The notes beneath the pieces were generated by a model. That model was not told the origin of the DNA. It was given only the letters and a program-made list of their open reading frames with translations, and made no database searches. Made by a program: the position numbers and the translations under genes. A DNA stretch of 64,000 bases from Codonopsis lanceolata (lineage: Eukaryota > Streptophyta > Magnoliopsida > Asterales > Campanulaceae), in NCBI GenBank assembly GCA_013146195.2, contig CM028378.1:8299350-8363349 (forward strand), given 5' to 3'. This document shows positions 22,685-34,095 of the stretch, piece by piece; positions within the stretch are counted from its first letter, which is position 1, and the number at the start of each line of letters is the position of its first letter.

Positions 22685-23201
22685 TGAAAGATTGTGGTTA
22701 CTCTAAACAAATGCCTCATCCCATTCCCTCCCAATATTTGACTATCTATATCAAATTTTAAATTCATTTTTTGGTTTTAAATTATATACAAAGATATTCA
22801 TTTATCTATTCTAAAAGTAAATATTTCTAAAACATAAATAAATAATGGGTTAATTGCATAAAAAAAATCCTAACCTATTTTAGTTTTTTTCGTTTTGAAC
22901 CATGTGTTGTTTTTATTTCATATAAAACATCAACCCAACTTTTTTTCTTCCAATTAAAACATTCCGTTAAAAACTGGTTATTTTTTGTAGTGGGAAGATG
23001 ACTGGACATCCAAGTGGCAGCCAACGTGGACTAGGCGAGGGAGCTTATGTCCACGTCATTCTTTCCGCCAAAAACAATTCTGTTATAAACCTTGTCCTAT
23101 TTTTAAATTTCAAAAACAATCCTATTTTTGACGAGATTTTCACAAATTTGAATACAATACAAACCGAATACAATTGTTAAAATTTCAAAATGATATATAT
23201 A
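22685..23201. other. Spacer before the Tat-type gypsy LTR
   Basis: AT-rich. It includes a stretch near 22850-23060 (TTAATTGCATAAAAAAAATC; CATCCAAGTGGCAGCCAACG) of a kind often seen in plant repeats, but with no defined ends. No gene. Confidence 0.45.
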
Positions 23202-23843
23202 TGATGCGTCCAAGAAATTTGGATGCACTATATAAGCCCAATCCGAACACCTGGCTTTCAACGTGTCCTTAAATCCTCAAAGCCCCCTCTGCAATAAGAA
23301 GGTACAACTGTGAACTAGGCAGGGGCACTCCCTGCAAAGGCCCTCCGACGTAAGAATCAATATAAGATTCATCTTAATGGGAAAACAATTTAGCAGAGTT
23401 TTGGCTAGAGAGTGTGATTGCGCATACCTTTCTCCTTCATTTCCCTAGGTTTTTATACCTGCCGGATGACGTAACTGCTAGCAACTGTTAATAACTGCCC
23501 ATAATGGTTAATAACTTCCCATGAATGATCGTGGCCTTCAATGGCGGGCACATTAATTGGCCCATTAATGATAACGGTTTGAATGGAGAGTTTCCCGGAC
23601 ATAACTGTCTAAAACTGTAACTTAATCTTGCCCGGACATAACTGTCCTCAACTAATAGCATCTGAGACTAGCGAGCATTGTAAGTCCCGCTCATAGGTTA
23701 AGCCCCCAGCTCGCAGGCAATTCACCTGCTAAAGGCCAAGGCTTTGCTCGCTTGCTCGGATAAGGGCTTTGCTCGCTTGCTCGGTTGAAATCCAAATGCT
23801 TAGCGCATGACTCATGGCTCGGGCCCATTGGCCGGGCAGTTCA
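23202..23843 (-). repeat. 3' LTR of a minus-strand Tat-type gypsy element (642 bp)
   Basis: Reads TGAACTGCCCGGCC...ACGCATCA on the minus strand (TG...CA). A polypurine tract (GTAGGGGGC) abuts it at 23844-23855. A TATAAAAA at 23457-23450 on the minus strand is the likely LTR promoter. No matching left TSD can be checked because the other end of the element is not in the window. Confidence 0.7.
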
Positions 23844-23855
23844 GTAGCCCCCTAC
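23844..23855 (-). other. Polypurine tract of the Tat-type element
   Basis: The minus strand GTAGGGGGCTAC directly precedes the inferred LTR start; this is the usual plus-strand priming site of LTR elements. Confidence 0.55.
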
Positions 23856-24161
23856 TCCTTGTTTCGCCGAGTATTCATGCTCGTGACGAGGAGGAGCTCA
23901 AAAAATTTCAAAGAGCACTTCCCAGAATAATCAAATCTTTCAAATACAGGATTCAAATAATCTTGGAGCCAAAAATCTGAATGGACGGTTACCCAAAAGA
24001 TACTTCAAAGAAGCGTTTCTTGAAAATTTAAACCGTCAGCCGTCAGCCGCCAGCTCTGAAAAGACAGGCCCAATTTTCCACGCTACATTAAATGCCGCCT
24101 CGTTCACAGCGCGTTATTCGAGCCCAATGATCCGTACTCTCCAACCGACGATTTTGTTGAG

Positions 24162-24170
24162 TATAAAAAA
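24162..24170 (+). promoter_or_regulatory. TATA box of the opposite-strand gene of the Tat element
   Basis: TATAAAAAA on the plus strand, about 130 bases before the ATG at 24293 and outside the LTR. It points to transcription opposite to the retrotransposon's own RNA. Confidence 0.55.
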
Positions 24171-24292
24171 CAAAATTCATCTCCTTTCAAAGCTTTACCA
24201 CTCACAAACTCCTGAAGAAACTTGATAGAGAACAAATCGATTGAGCAACCTGCAAACTCCAATCGAAATCAAACTTCCAGAGTCAATCTCTA

Positions 24293-27200
24293 ATGACGCC
24301 TCCGAAATCGAGATCAAGATCCTCTGAAACTACCAGGTACTTCTTTCTTCCTTCTCCGATTTTCATTTACACTTTCATCTCTCAACTTTCAAATTAGGGT
24401 TCATGTTGATTAAATCCCTTTTAAACTCTTTAACGAATTGCTCAAACACTTAGATAACACAAACCCATGTCTGATCCACTTTACTCTTCAGTGTCTACCA
24501 ACCATTTCAATCCAAACCAATGGAATCGAGAAATTTATGATCGGTGCCCTGTTCACTGATCTCACAACCTGTTTGCCGTAGTCAATTTCACTTATGTCGT
24601 TGTTTCCCACCCGGTCAATGTTTAACATGCACTTCTCGATTCCTCTTCCTGTAGGATGTCTAGCGAAGAAACTGTATCGGAAATTGAAGGCCAGAGTTAC
24701 GACCACGGAGCTCCAGTAAAAGACCCACCATCCTCGAGTTCAAGCCATGAAGAAAGCGAGCAAGAGGAAGCTACACTGATTCCTCGCCGACGAAGAGCTG
24801 CGCAATCGGGCGAGCAAACTATAGACGGTGGTTCCCATAACCCTTCTGAACCAGTGCGAACATAAATTCCTCCCTGTTTAAACAGTCAACCAACTGGGCC
24901 AAGCCAAAATTTGTTTGTTCCTGTCACCCCATATTCTCCCCCTTCAATCAGGTGGGAGGATTTGAATTCCGAGGAAGAGGTCAGCACTTGGTTCTACTCT
25001 CTAGGAATTGACCCCAAGCTTTACCGAGTTCGTGCTTTCGACTTGGACATCGACACCAACGGCCATAACTTCCAAGGAGATAACATGGTATTCTATTTTG
25101 ACTTCTTTCTGGTCGGACTTCGTCTCCCGCTTGATCCGTTTATCGCAGAATTACTGAATGCCTCCAATACTCTCCCCTGTGACTTGACCCTAACCACCGT
25201 TAGATTTCTAGTATCCTTCTGGTTGCTTGCAGGTCGCTTCGGGTTTGAACCCGACATGACCTTGTTCGAAAATTCTTCCTTCTCTCCCCGACAAGAAGTC
25301 TGGTCGCATCAGTAGTCGGTCGAACCACAACTACTTCAAACTCCTCAATGAAGGACCCAACAAAGTCGATGGTTGGGATTCAAAAGCTTTACTCATTGAA
25401 TCGAGCCTGGCCCTTTGCCCCTTACCTCTCCGACTATGGACTCCCCGAGCACGATAAAAACGCTTACCGAGCTGGCAAATCTCGGATAGCTAAAGCTTTC
25501 AGGGCTCTACTTGGAGCGAAAGAAGGGCGAGCTGGACAGGACTTCGTGCTTGACTAGCGAACTCTTACCTCTGACCTCACTCTTCTTCGACTGGCTGGAA
25601 TCTCCTACCTGCCCATAGAAGGAATCGAACCTCGAGTTGTCCTTGATCCTGAAACTCCTTATCCATACTTTGGCTCTTGTCACGGGAAAAAATTCTCTAA
25701 TGAGTGCGAGGAATGTGCTCGCACTGGAACTCTCTGCCGACCTTCTTTCTCGCTGACCGGTTAACACTTCGACCGCATCTTTTTTTCTTTTTAATAGACT
25801 TGCAAATCTATGTTTTCCTCTTCTTCAACGCTCTTTTTATCTTATGCAGATATGAGGCAATTAACTGACGTTAGCAAGTTATGCAAGCCGCCAAGAAGAG
25901 CTCAAACAAGCGAGCCAAGCACCTCTCTACCCAACCTGCTGCCAATCTTCCGACTGTCCCAGCCAACACCAGTAGCCGGGGAACTAAGCGCCAACAACCG
26001 GAACCTAGCCAGCTTGCCACAACAGCAGCACCAACTCCCACTACACAAAGGGTTGATCCAGCCCCCTCACTTGTCATTGTCATAGAACCAAGTGAAAGCC
26101 CAAGAAGAACAAGGCGCCGAGCAGAAAAGGCTGCAGTCGTGGAAGACATCCCATCCTGGCAGAAGGAAAATTTTGTCATGCCCGACGACCAACCGAAAGC
26201 TGCTGCACTCATTAGAGAGCTTGCCAATGTGCCCGACCTCAACAATGTCAATATCAACAAACGGAGTGGTTTTCAAGCCACTACCGGCCTTGGTCTGATG
26301 AAATGACTCCATCACAGTGGAGTCCAAAAGAAGTATGCCGATCAAGCAAACTCTGTCTTGATCGGCGAAATGGGAATGTGCATGACTGAGGTAATGCTTT
26401 CTTCCTATAGCCTTATTTTCCTTGCATTCTCTCTCTCTTGAGGAACATCTTTTCTTGCAGATTGCCAACAAATCGATACTGATGTATGAACGCCTGATAA
26501 CCAACCTCAACGCCAACAATGCTCTGACCAGCGAAAAGAACCAGCTCGAAGAAAAAGTTAACAGCATTCGAGCTGAATTAAAAACAACTGAAGAAAACCT
26601 CACCAGCAAAGTGACTGAACTCTCCCAGCTTGAAGCCGAGAAGAAAACTCTGGAGTCCCAGCTGAGTTTATCCAAAAAGTCCGAGGGGACAACCTTAAAT
26701 AATATAACAGGGGTGCGCAATGAGCTTCGCTCTTGCCAGAATGATTTGGAGGCAGCCAACGCCATGGTCGCCGATCTCGAAAAGAAGTTGATGGAGACCA
26801 GCTCTTTGACAAGCGAAGAGCAAAAGCAAAAAATCATCGAGGATTACAAGAGCTCTGACGACTTTGCGAGTTGCGTGGAAGGTGAAGCATATCCGTTCTT
26901 CCTGCAAGGTATGAACCATATCTTAAGACATATTTCTTGCAGCGGACTGGAGATCCGACCCGAGCAACTCGCTGAGTGGGGTGCCAATCCATTATTCAGC
27001 TTGTATGCCCGCCCTGGCCATGCCCTCGTGCCCTTCAACGAAGATGAATTGGAATCACTGGCCGAAGCAGATGTCGAGAAGGGCCTGTCTCCATGGAATC
27101 CGCCTCCTGTCACCGACCCCACCGTTACCGAGTTAATGACCCAAATCTGGGGGTCCCAAGCTCCCCATCAACGGATGAAAATGCTCCCGACCAGGAGGGG

Positions 27201-27327
27201 CGAAGTAATCATCTTGAAGCCACAACCGAAGGAACAAACGAGCCAACTCCAACAACTAACAATAGATCGCTTTCAAGTGCTTAAAACCACGCTCTGGCTC
27301 ACGGCCTTTCTGGCCTCCGTGCCTTGA
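24293..27327 (+). pseudogene. Additional gene of a Tat/gypsy element, antisense to pol (spliced, decayed)
   Basis: Exon 1 (24293-24336, MTPPKSRSRSSETT) joins 24655 through a GT-AG intron in correct phase. Probable further introns are 25760-25849 and 26391-26460. The first part is acidic and Ser-rich, then comes a region resembling the 'putative gypsy-type transposon' domain (WFYSLGIDP, FLVGLRLPLDPFIAELLN, VRFLVSFWLLAGRFG). The middle is basic and Pro-rich with a nuclear-type KKSSNKRAKH. A long coiled coil follows (26461-26870), rich in Leu/Glu/Lys heptads, then a conserved tail to TGA 27327. Stops and shifts (24865, 25315, 25557, 26306) disrupt it. Function in the family is unknown. It lies opposite to integrase and RNase H at 28-29.6 kb. 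Confidence 0.75.
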
Positions 27328-27499
27328 TTCCACAAACAATTTATTTTTCAAGTCTGTAATATTTCTGCAACTCGTTTTTCTTGTTGGATGAATGCTTTTA
27401 TTCCCTCATGCATGCTTTCTAACATAATTTGAGGAATACTGCTTTTATACAACAAACTTTTTCCCGAGCAAAGACATCCTTTACTTGGGCGAACTATCA

Positions 27500-27740
27500 C
27501 TAGTAGCCAAACTATCCCACTCGAACACCAATTCCTTTTACGAGCATAAAGCTCTCTATGCTCGTAAAAAGAGAATAATCGAGAACCGGGAAAACATCAC
27601 CCCTCAAACCAACTCTCTTCTCGAGCATAAAGCCCTTTATGCCCGAAGAAGAAAGATAATCGAGGAAACATTTAACTCGAACACCAACTCATTAAACGAG
27701 CAAAAATCATCTCATGCTCGATAAAGAGAATAATCGAGAT
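27500..27740 (+). repeat. Tandem repeat with hairpin units downstream of the antisense gene
   Basis: Three units of about 70-80 bases, each with CGAGCATAAAGC...TATGCTCG. The first has a perfect inverted repeat (TTTACGAGCATA / TATGCTCGTAAA) separated by a few bases. It lies between the convergent antisense gene and pol. Confidence 0.75.
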
Positions 27741-28009
27741 AAAACCGGATGAAATCATCAAATTTCAAAACAATATTGAGAAAGCACAACTGAACTCAGC
27801 TATACTCATTTTTCACAGGATGGAGAATCAAAGAACTACATACTGCCAATGTCAATTACCAGTAATATTTCTTTAAATGATCTGCGTGCCATGGATGTTT
27901 CAGCTCGTCACCATCCTCTATACGTAACATGTTGCGCTTTCAATGATCTAGAAATGCGAAAAGGCCCTTCCCGATTTGGTGGCTTTCCCAATCACTCGAT
28001 GACTGTTGC

Positions 28010-29614
28010 CTCGATCTTCAGGAGGATTGATCCCGACAAGCGGCCAGGCCACGAACCCTTTTTATCGTGGTGGGATTTTCTTTCGGCCGCTTATAATTAG
28101 CCATTCTCATCTTAGCTTCCAACCGTTTCTCCTCCGACAAATCCAAATCATTTGTGTTATTGGACTCGGCCCAGTAATTTAAAACCACATGAGTAGGTAA
28201 ATACATCTCCTTGGCGCCATAGCATCGGACCCGTAAGCCAAGGAAAAGTTGTTTCTCTGTTGGACCATGACGATCGTTCTAATAGCCCGTAAGGAAGGCT
28301 CAAATCACCCATCTTCACGCCTTTTCTTCTAAATTTCGCTTCAATACATGCATGATTTGTTTATTTGCGGCTTTTGCACGCCCGTTGCCTGAGGGTATGC
28401 CGATGATTACTTGATGCCGCACCCTCATGCGCTCGCATGCCTTAGTAAACTTTTCATAAAATTGAGTCCCGTGATCGAACACAATTGCTTTCATGAGGAC
28501 ACCAGCAGGCACCATATGTGTTCATGAACAAAATCAATGACATTAACTTCACTTATGGTGGCGAGGGCTTTGCACCACCCAACAGTGAAGTAATCGCGAT
28601 ACCAACGCATACTTGAATTTCGAGCGAGCTACGAGGAAATGGACCAATTAAATCTATCCCCCACATATCAAATGGCCACGAAGCTACGATCGGTGCGCTC
28701 GGTAGATAGCAGCGTGGTATATCTGGCGTAGCGTTGACATTTGTCACATCGGCGATGCGTCTCGGCGTCTCGCCTCGGTGTTATCAATAGAATCCGGTAC
28801 CCGAACTTTTTCGGCCAATGACCTCGACCGGGATGACCTCCACATTTGCCTTCGCCTCTCCCAAAATTCCTTACGTCATTTCGTCGCACACATCTCAACA
28901 AAGGTCGGGTATAGGATCTCAGATAAAGAATGTTATCCAAAATGACATAGCGACATGATAAACACGGATGGTTCTAGCCTCCTTTTTATCCTCGGGTAAC
29001 ACCCCCTTGCTCGATGTAGGCACGGGAGATCATCAATCCAGACATTTTGGAGCCGGCTCAATATCATGATCGCCTCGCTTTTCAATGCGATGCGTCGGAT
29101 GCTCGATCATGACTCGGGATGCAGGCTGAATTTCATCCTCGGCCATCTTCGACAAATAATCATTTCGCATGTTATCTTCAGAGCAATTCTCACGACTCCG
29201 ATAATCAAAATCTTTTAAAATTTCCTTTCACCATCGTATAGTAACGAACCAAGATCGATAGTGGACCGCATAACTCCCTCACTTGATTCACCACCAACCT
29301 GAGTCACATTATGACCAGCCGCGACTCCTATATCCTCGCGCGAAGCTCAAGCTCACGATCAATGCCTCATACTCTGGCTTGATTAGAAGCTGGAAATTTG
29401 AGGCCAATGCTTTCTCAAATTCCACATCTTGCTCGGGTGGGACTAACACCAACCCCGGCACCACTTCCAAATCGCTAGCTAAACCATCAACATGAAGTTC
29501 CCAACAATACTGGGTCGTGGTTTTGGGCTTGAGCACTCTACCGATGTCGCTTTCGATGGTTTTTTCCTCGCCAACCCTTGAAACTTGTTTCACCACAAAA
29601 TTCGGCAGCAGCAT
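28010..29614 (-). pseudogene. Tat-type gypsy pol relic: RNase H and integrase
   Basis: Read on the minus strand: RNase H-like WELHVDGLASD and KPEYEALIVSL (29530-29309), then the integrase zinc-binding end KCDKCQRYAR (about 28790), WPFDMWGIDLIGPFP (about 28660), FDHGTQFYEKF (about 28480) and a C-terminal LDLSEEKRLEAKMRMANYK (about 28130). The glutamate of the integrase DDE triad, normally in NGQAE, is Lys here (NGRAK). Several shifts separate the pieces. Reverse transcriptase and gag should lie to the right, but the sequence stops at the N gap. Confidence 0.8.
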
Positions 29615-29712
29615 GTGCCTTGATCGCCGCCGAGGTTGATAATCAATATCAAACTCACCAACTCGACGACAAGCGAGTAGACGACTTTATGTCCGGCTTG
29701 TGCAAAATTTTT

Positions 29713-29812
29713 NNNNNNNNNNNNNNNNNNNNNNNNNNNNNNNNNNNNNNNNNNNNNNNNNNNNNNNNNNNNNNNNNNNNNNNNNNNNNNNNNNNNNNNN
29801 NNNNNNNNNNNN
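29713..29812. other. Assembly gap of 100 N
   Basis: Exactly 100 N, the conventional placeholder for a scaffold join of unknown size. The gypsy pol on the left does not continue on the right, so an unknown length is missing. Confidence 0.99.
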
Positions 29813-29859
29813 TTTTCGGCAAGTACATTTTGGCGGGATTTTACCTTTTTTAGACTACT

Positions 29860-30446
29860 TTACTTATATATATATATTTGATATTGTAATTAATTATTGG
29901 CAATGTAATTTAGGAACCTATTGGGTCACACACTTAGAATGAATTAGACTAGAATTGATTTGAGTCATTGATTGGATTAATGGACTCAAATAAAATAAGC
30001 TAATGAGGCCAAAACATATTCCTAGTTAGACTATGACTAGGTTAGGCACCACTTTCCCATCACTTTAAATAGGGAGTCTTTTGATGGTCAAAAGAGATCG
30101 ACACAAAAGGAATTTAGAGTTTTGTGAAACACTAAATTCGTAGGGAGAGAAATTAGAGAATAGTTCTTCGTCAAATGAAGGGTTTCCTACTTTGATTCAA
30201 CAATTGTCTAACACAAAATTGTTGGATTAATCCTGTTCAATCCATTCGTGTGGATACCATAGAGAAGCCGTGCAAATTGTTTGTTGCAGTGATCGTGATT
30301 CAAATGTGATTCTATAGAAGATTGCTTGTTCTAATATTCTAGTAAGTGTTCTAAATCTTATTTATATTAATTCGCATGGATCTTGTGATGATTTTGAAAT
30401 TAGAGTTTTGTTTTTCCGCCCTGTTAATTTCGATTAAAATTCCAAC
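29860..30446 (+). repeat. Probable copia LTR fragment
   Basis: Contains GGAACCTATTGGGTCACACA, a TTTAAATAG promoter-like site, AGAAGCCGTGCAAATTGTTT, and ends ATTCCAACA. These features are common in plant copia LTRs, as I recall them. No primer site follows, so it may be a solo or 3' LTR. The left end is hidden in or next to the gap. Confidence 0.4.
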
Positions 30447-31618
30447 AGTATTTAGTGTGTTTTGTTAGCCACATTTTTTTGGGAATGAAGCAAGGGCAAA
30501 ATTGTAACTTCCACCCTCAAGTGTATTGTATTAAGAAAAATGTGTGTGTTGTATTAAGTATTGTCGATTCAAAATATATAGTATCAACGTTCAATGACTG
30601 GTTAGTGTAGCTAAATAAGTACACATACATACACAACATGGAAGCCTCTCCACAGTTAGTCATGTTAGTTGAACGAAATAGTATCCTTTATAATAGATTG
30701 AAAGACAAGCTCCAAAATAAACTCCTCATGAAGGCACTAAAGCGAGTGCGTTTAATTCATAGTATAAAAAGGAAGCATAATAGGTCAATCAACAAATTTG
30801 TCACTAAGTCTTCATGATCTCTAATCAGCAAAATCAATACAGTAGCCCATTTCAATTCATTAAGCAAAACCAAGAAGCAAGCATAGTGTTTGTACACATC
30901 AAGATGAACCTTAAATATGTCAAGCATGTGTTTACCTTGATCTTCGTGTTGGTTTTCACTAAGAAAATGATGAATCACGAACATTAGATATTGGAAGCCA
31001 ATCTGTTGGAGGTTGAGGCATGCTACGATCATCCCCGTCCTCTTGTTCAACAACATAGGGCATAGCTCCTAAACAATGAAGAGGTCATCATCCCCGTCCT
31101 CTTGTTCAACAACATAGGGCATAGCTCCTAAACAATGAAGAGGTCTAGCTCGCAGCAACTACAAATAATGAAAGGTGTACTTGTATAGACACTATGCTAT
31201 ACATACTTACAGTGCATGAATCATCGTGTTAAGGTGAATAATAGCAACATCATATCCAGTACCAAAGTAGAAAAATAAAGTGCTAATAGCATTGTTTAAG
31301 GCTTCATCCCATCAAGTTAATTACATAACTAATGATTTTAAAATCACTAAAGGAAAGAAAATCTGTGGGACATTATAACAAACACTTGATGGGCACAAAT
31401 AAGCAAACTGTAACAAATCAAAAGATTCTACAAGAAATCTCCAGTTTAAAAGAGAGAAAAAAACAACAGGTGAGTGCTTCAACATTTGTTGTGTTATACT
31501 CTATGTTAATCTTTTATAGACAATTTGACCATTTTTTTGAAATGTGCTAGTATAATTTCATTTGGTTTTTTAATATTGAAAAACTTTTTTAGAATCACTT
31601 AATTCGCAATGTGCTATT
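30447..31618. other. Spacer with an unidentified reading frame
   Basis: Holds a 99-codon minus-strand frame (31056-30757, MLLNKRTGMIVACLNLQQIG...), hydrophobic and without recognised domain. It may be a gene remnant. A 59-bp tandem duplication lies at 31029-31146. Nothing else is seen. Confidence 0.4.
31029..31146. repeat. 59-bp direct tandem duplication
   Basis: Two near-identical 59-base copies (31029-31087 and 31088-31146) containing CCCCGTCCTCTTGTTCAACA. They overlap the end of the 99-codon minus-strand frame. Confidence 0.95.
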
Positions 31619-31641
31619 TTGAATGATAGAATATATGTAAA

Positions 31642-31715
<74 letters not shown>

Positions 31716-32022
31716 AAGTTGGTGAGGAGCACTATGGTTGTGCCACCTCACCACCTTTAGATAAATGTTCATTCTAAAACATCCATGTGAAAAGTTTTAA
31801 AAACTGTTGGTTTCTAGCCATTAGTTAATAATAATACATAATAATAATCAATATGATAAGGGGTATTAGTATTAGTATATATAACTTCTTCTATTGTCAA
31901 TAGTAGAAGACTTATATTTAAAAACTTTTACAACTAACATTACTTCTAACCAATGTGGAAAAAAACTCTTCAAGGTTAGATATTACTTCTAATGACTCAC
32001 TTTTAACATCAGAATTTAAGCT

Positions 32023-32590
32023 TTGATATCTTATTCATCCAAAACTTGATTTGGACAAATAAATATATCATTTCGATGTTCTTGACGAGTAGAATATATT
32101 TGCACAATTACTTTTGTCAACAAACAAATGACACGTAAAGAAATTTGTGCCTCAAGTTGTACAATTCCTTTCACTAAAAACACTAATTTTTTAATAAGTA
32201 TTATACTTTAACTCTTGATATCTTACTCATCCAAAACTCTATTTGGACAAATAAATATATCATTTCGATGCTCTCACCGAGTAGAACACAATTGCTCAAT
32301 TACCTTTACCAACAAACAAATAACAAGTAAAGAAATTCGTGCCTCAAGTTGCACAATTTCTCTCACTAAAAATATTATTTTTTTAACAAGTATTATACTT
32401 TAAGTCTTGATATCTTATTATCCAAAACTCGATTTGAACAAATAAATATATCATTTTGATGCTCTCATCGAGTAGAATACATTTACGCAATTACCTTCGT
32501 TAACAAACAAATGACACGTAAAGAAATTCGTGCCTCAAGTTGCATAATTTATTTCACTAAAAACACTAATTTTTCAACAATAGAAAAGAT
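32023..32590 (+). repeat. About 192-bp tandem repeat, three copies (block 1)
   Basis: Units start TTGATATCTTATTCATCCAA at 32023, 32215 and 32407, each with AACAAACAAATGACACGTAA and GTGCCTCAAGTTGCA. Confidence 0.92.
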
Positions 32591-32724
32591 ATATCCCAGA
32601 TTGGTTAGGAATTGATGTTGGTTTTAAAAATTCTATTATTAAGTACCAATAGAAGAAATGCATCATACATTGGTTGGAAAGTGATGTTGATTTTCAAAGT
32701 CACTAGAAAACCAAAAGTTTTTAA

Positions 32725-32803
32725 AGCTTCCACATGGATGCTTTAGAATGAATTTATCCAAAGGTGGTGAGGTGGCACAACCATGAGTGCTTCTCACCAA
32801 CTT

Positions 32804-32856
<53 letters not shown>
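32725..32856 (-). mobile_element. Inverted Helitron 5' terminus
   Basis: The reverse complement reads (AT)n, TTTAAAGTTGGTGAGAAGCA, then GTGCCACCTCACCACCTTTG, the same as the element's own 5' end at 31710-31760. It could be a nested, oppositely oriented Helitron or an internal inversion. Confidence 0.7.
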
Positions 32857-32859
<3 letters not shown>

Positions 32860-33538
32860 ATTATTACGAATAAAATATGTATATCTCACATTAGCTAGAA
32901 AATTATGTTAAGTTTAAATTATTTTATATTAGAGCCAATAAAAGAAATGTATAACACATTGTTTAAAAAGAAAATGTTAGATTTTAAAGTCTTTAGACTA
33001 AAAACTTTCACTTTTACAAGAGATGTATCTCACATGGTTACAAAATATTCTACTATTATTACCAATAGAAGAGATGTATCACACATTGGTTAGAAATTGA
33101 TGTTTATATTAAAAATACTATTATTAATTACTAATTGAAAAGATGTATCATACATTTGTAATAAAGTGATGTTTGTTTTCAAAGTTTTTGATAAAAACTT
33201 CTACCATTATTACCAATAGAAGATGTATATCTCATATTGGTTAAAAAATGATGTTGATTTTTAATTATTTTATTTTAGATTATATAAAGACTTACTATTA
33301 TTAGCAATATAAGATATATATTTTTTGGTTTTCTAACCATTAGTTAATAATAATACATAATAATAATCAATATGATAAGGGGTATTAGTATTAGTATATA
33401 TAACTTCTTCTATTGTCAATAGTAGAAGACTTATATTTAAAAAAATTACAACTAACATTACTTCTAACCAATGTGGGATAAAACTCTTCAAGGTTAGATA
33501 TTACTCTAATGACTCACTTTTAACATCATACTTTAAGC

Positions 33539-34095
33539 TTGATATCTTATTCATCCAAAACTTGATTTGGACAAATAAATATATCATTTCGATGTTCTCA
33601 CCGAGTAGAACACATTTGCACAATTACCTTTGCCAGCAAACAAATGACACGTAAAGAAATTTGTGCCTCAAGTTGCATAATTTCTTTCACTAAAAACACT
33701 AATTTTTTAATAAGTATTATTTTAACTCTTGATATCTTATTCATCCAAAACTCGATTTGGACAAATAAATATATCATTTTGATGCTCTCACCGAGTAGAA
33801 CACATTTGCGCAATTACCTTCACCAACAAACAAATGACACGTAAAGAAATTCGTGCCTCAAGTTGCACAATTTCTCTCACTAAAAACACTAATTGTTTTA
33901 ACAAGTATTATACTTTAAGTCTTGATATCTTATTATCCAAAACTCGATTTGGACAAATAAATATATCATTTTGATGCTCTCACCGAGTAGAACACATTTG
34001 CGTAATTACCTTCGTCAACAAACAAATGACACGTAAAGAAATTTGTGCCTCAAGTTGCACAATTTATTTCACTAAAAACACTAATTTTTCAACAA
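33539..34095 (+). repeat. About 190-bp tandem repeat, three copies (block 2)
   Basis: Units start at 33539, 33729 and 33922 and match block 1. The flanks of both blocks also match (31810-31990 with 33328-33510; 32590-32720 with 34100-34240), so a region of about 1.5 kb was duplicated inside the Helitron. Confidence 0.9.

Noticed and set aside
25871..26837. Long minus-strand frames (129 and 256 codons)
   Set aside because: They are opposite-strand shadows of the spliced plus-strand gene, which has start, splice sites and coiled-coil periodicity.
27500..27740. Possible CRISPR array
   Set aside because: Only three units, imperfect repeats with no unique spacers, in a plant genome.
32023..34095. 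Possible CRISPR or centromeric satellite
   Set aside because: Repeats of about 190 bp, three per block, inside a defined Helitron, without spacers and without long arrays here.
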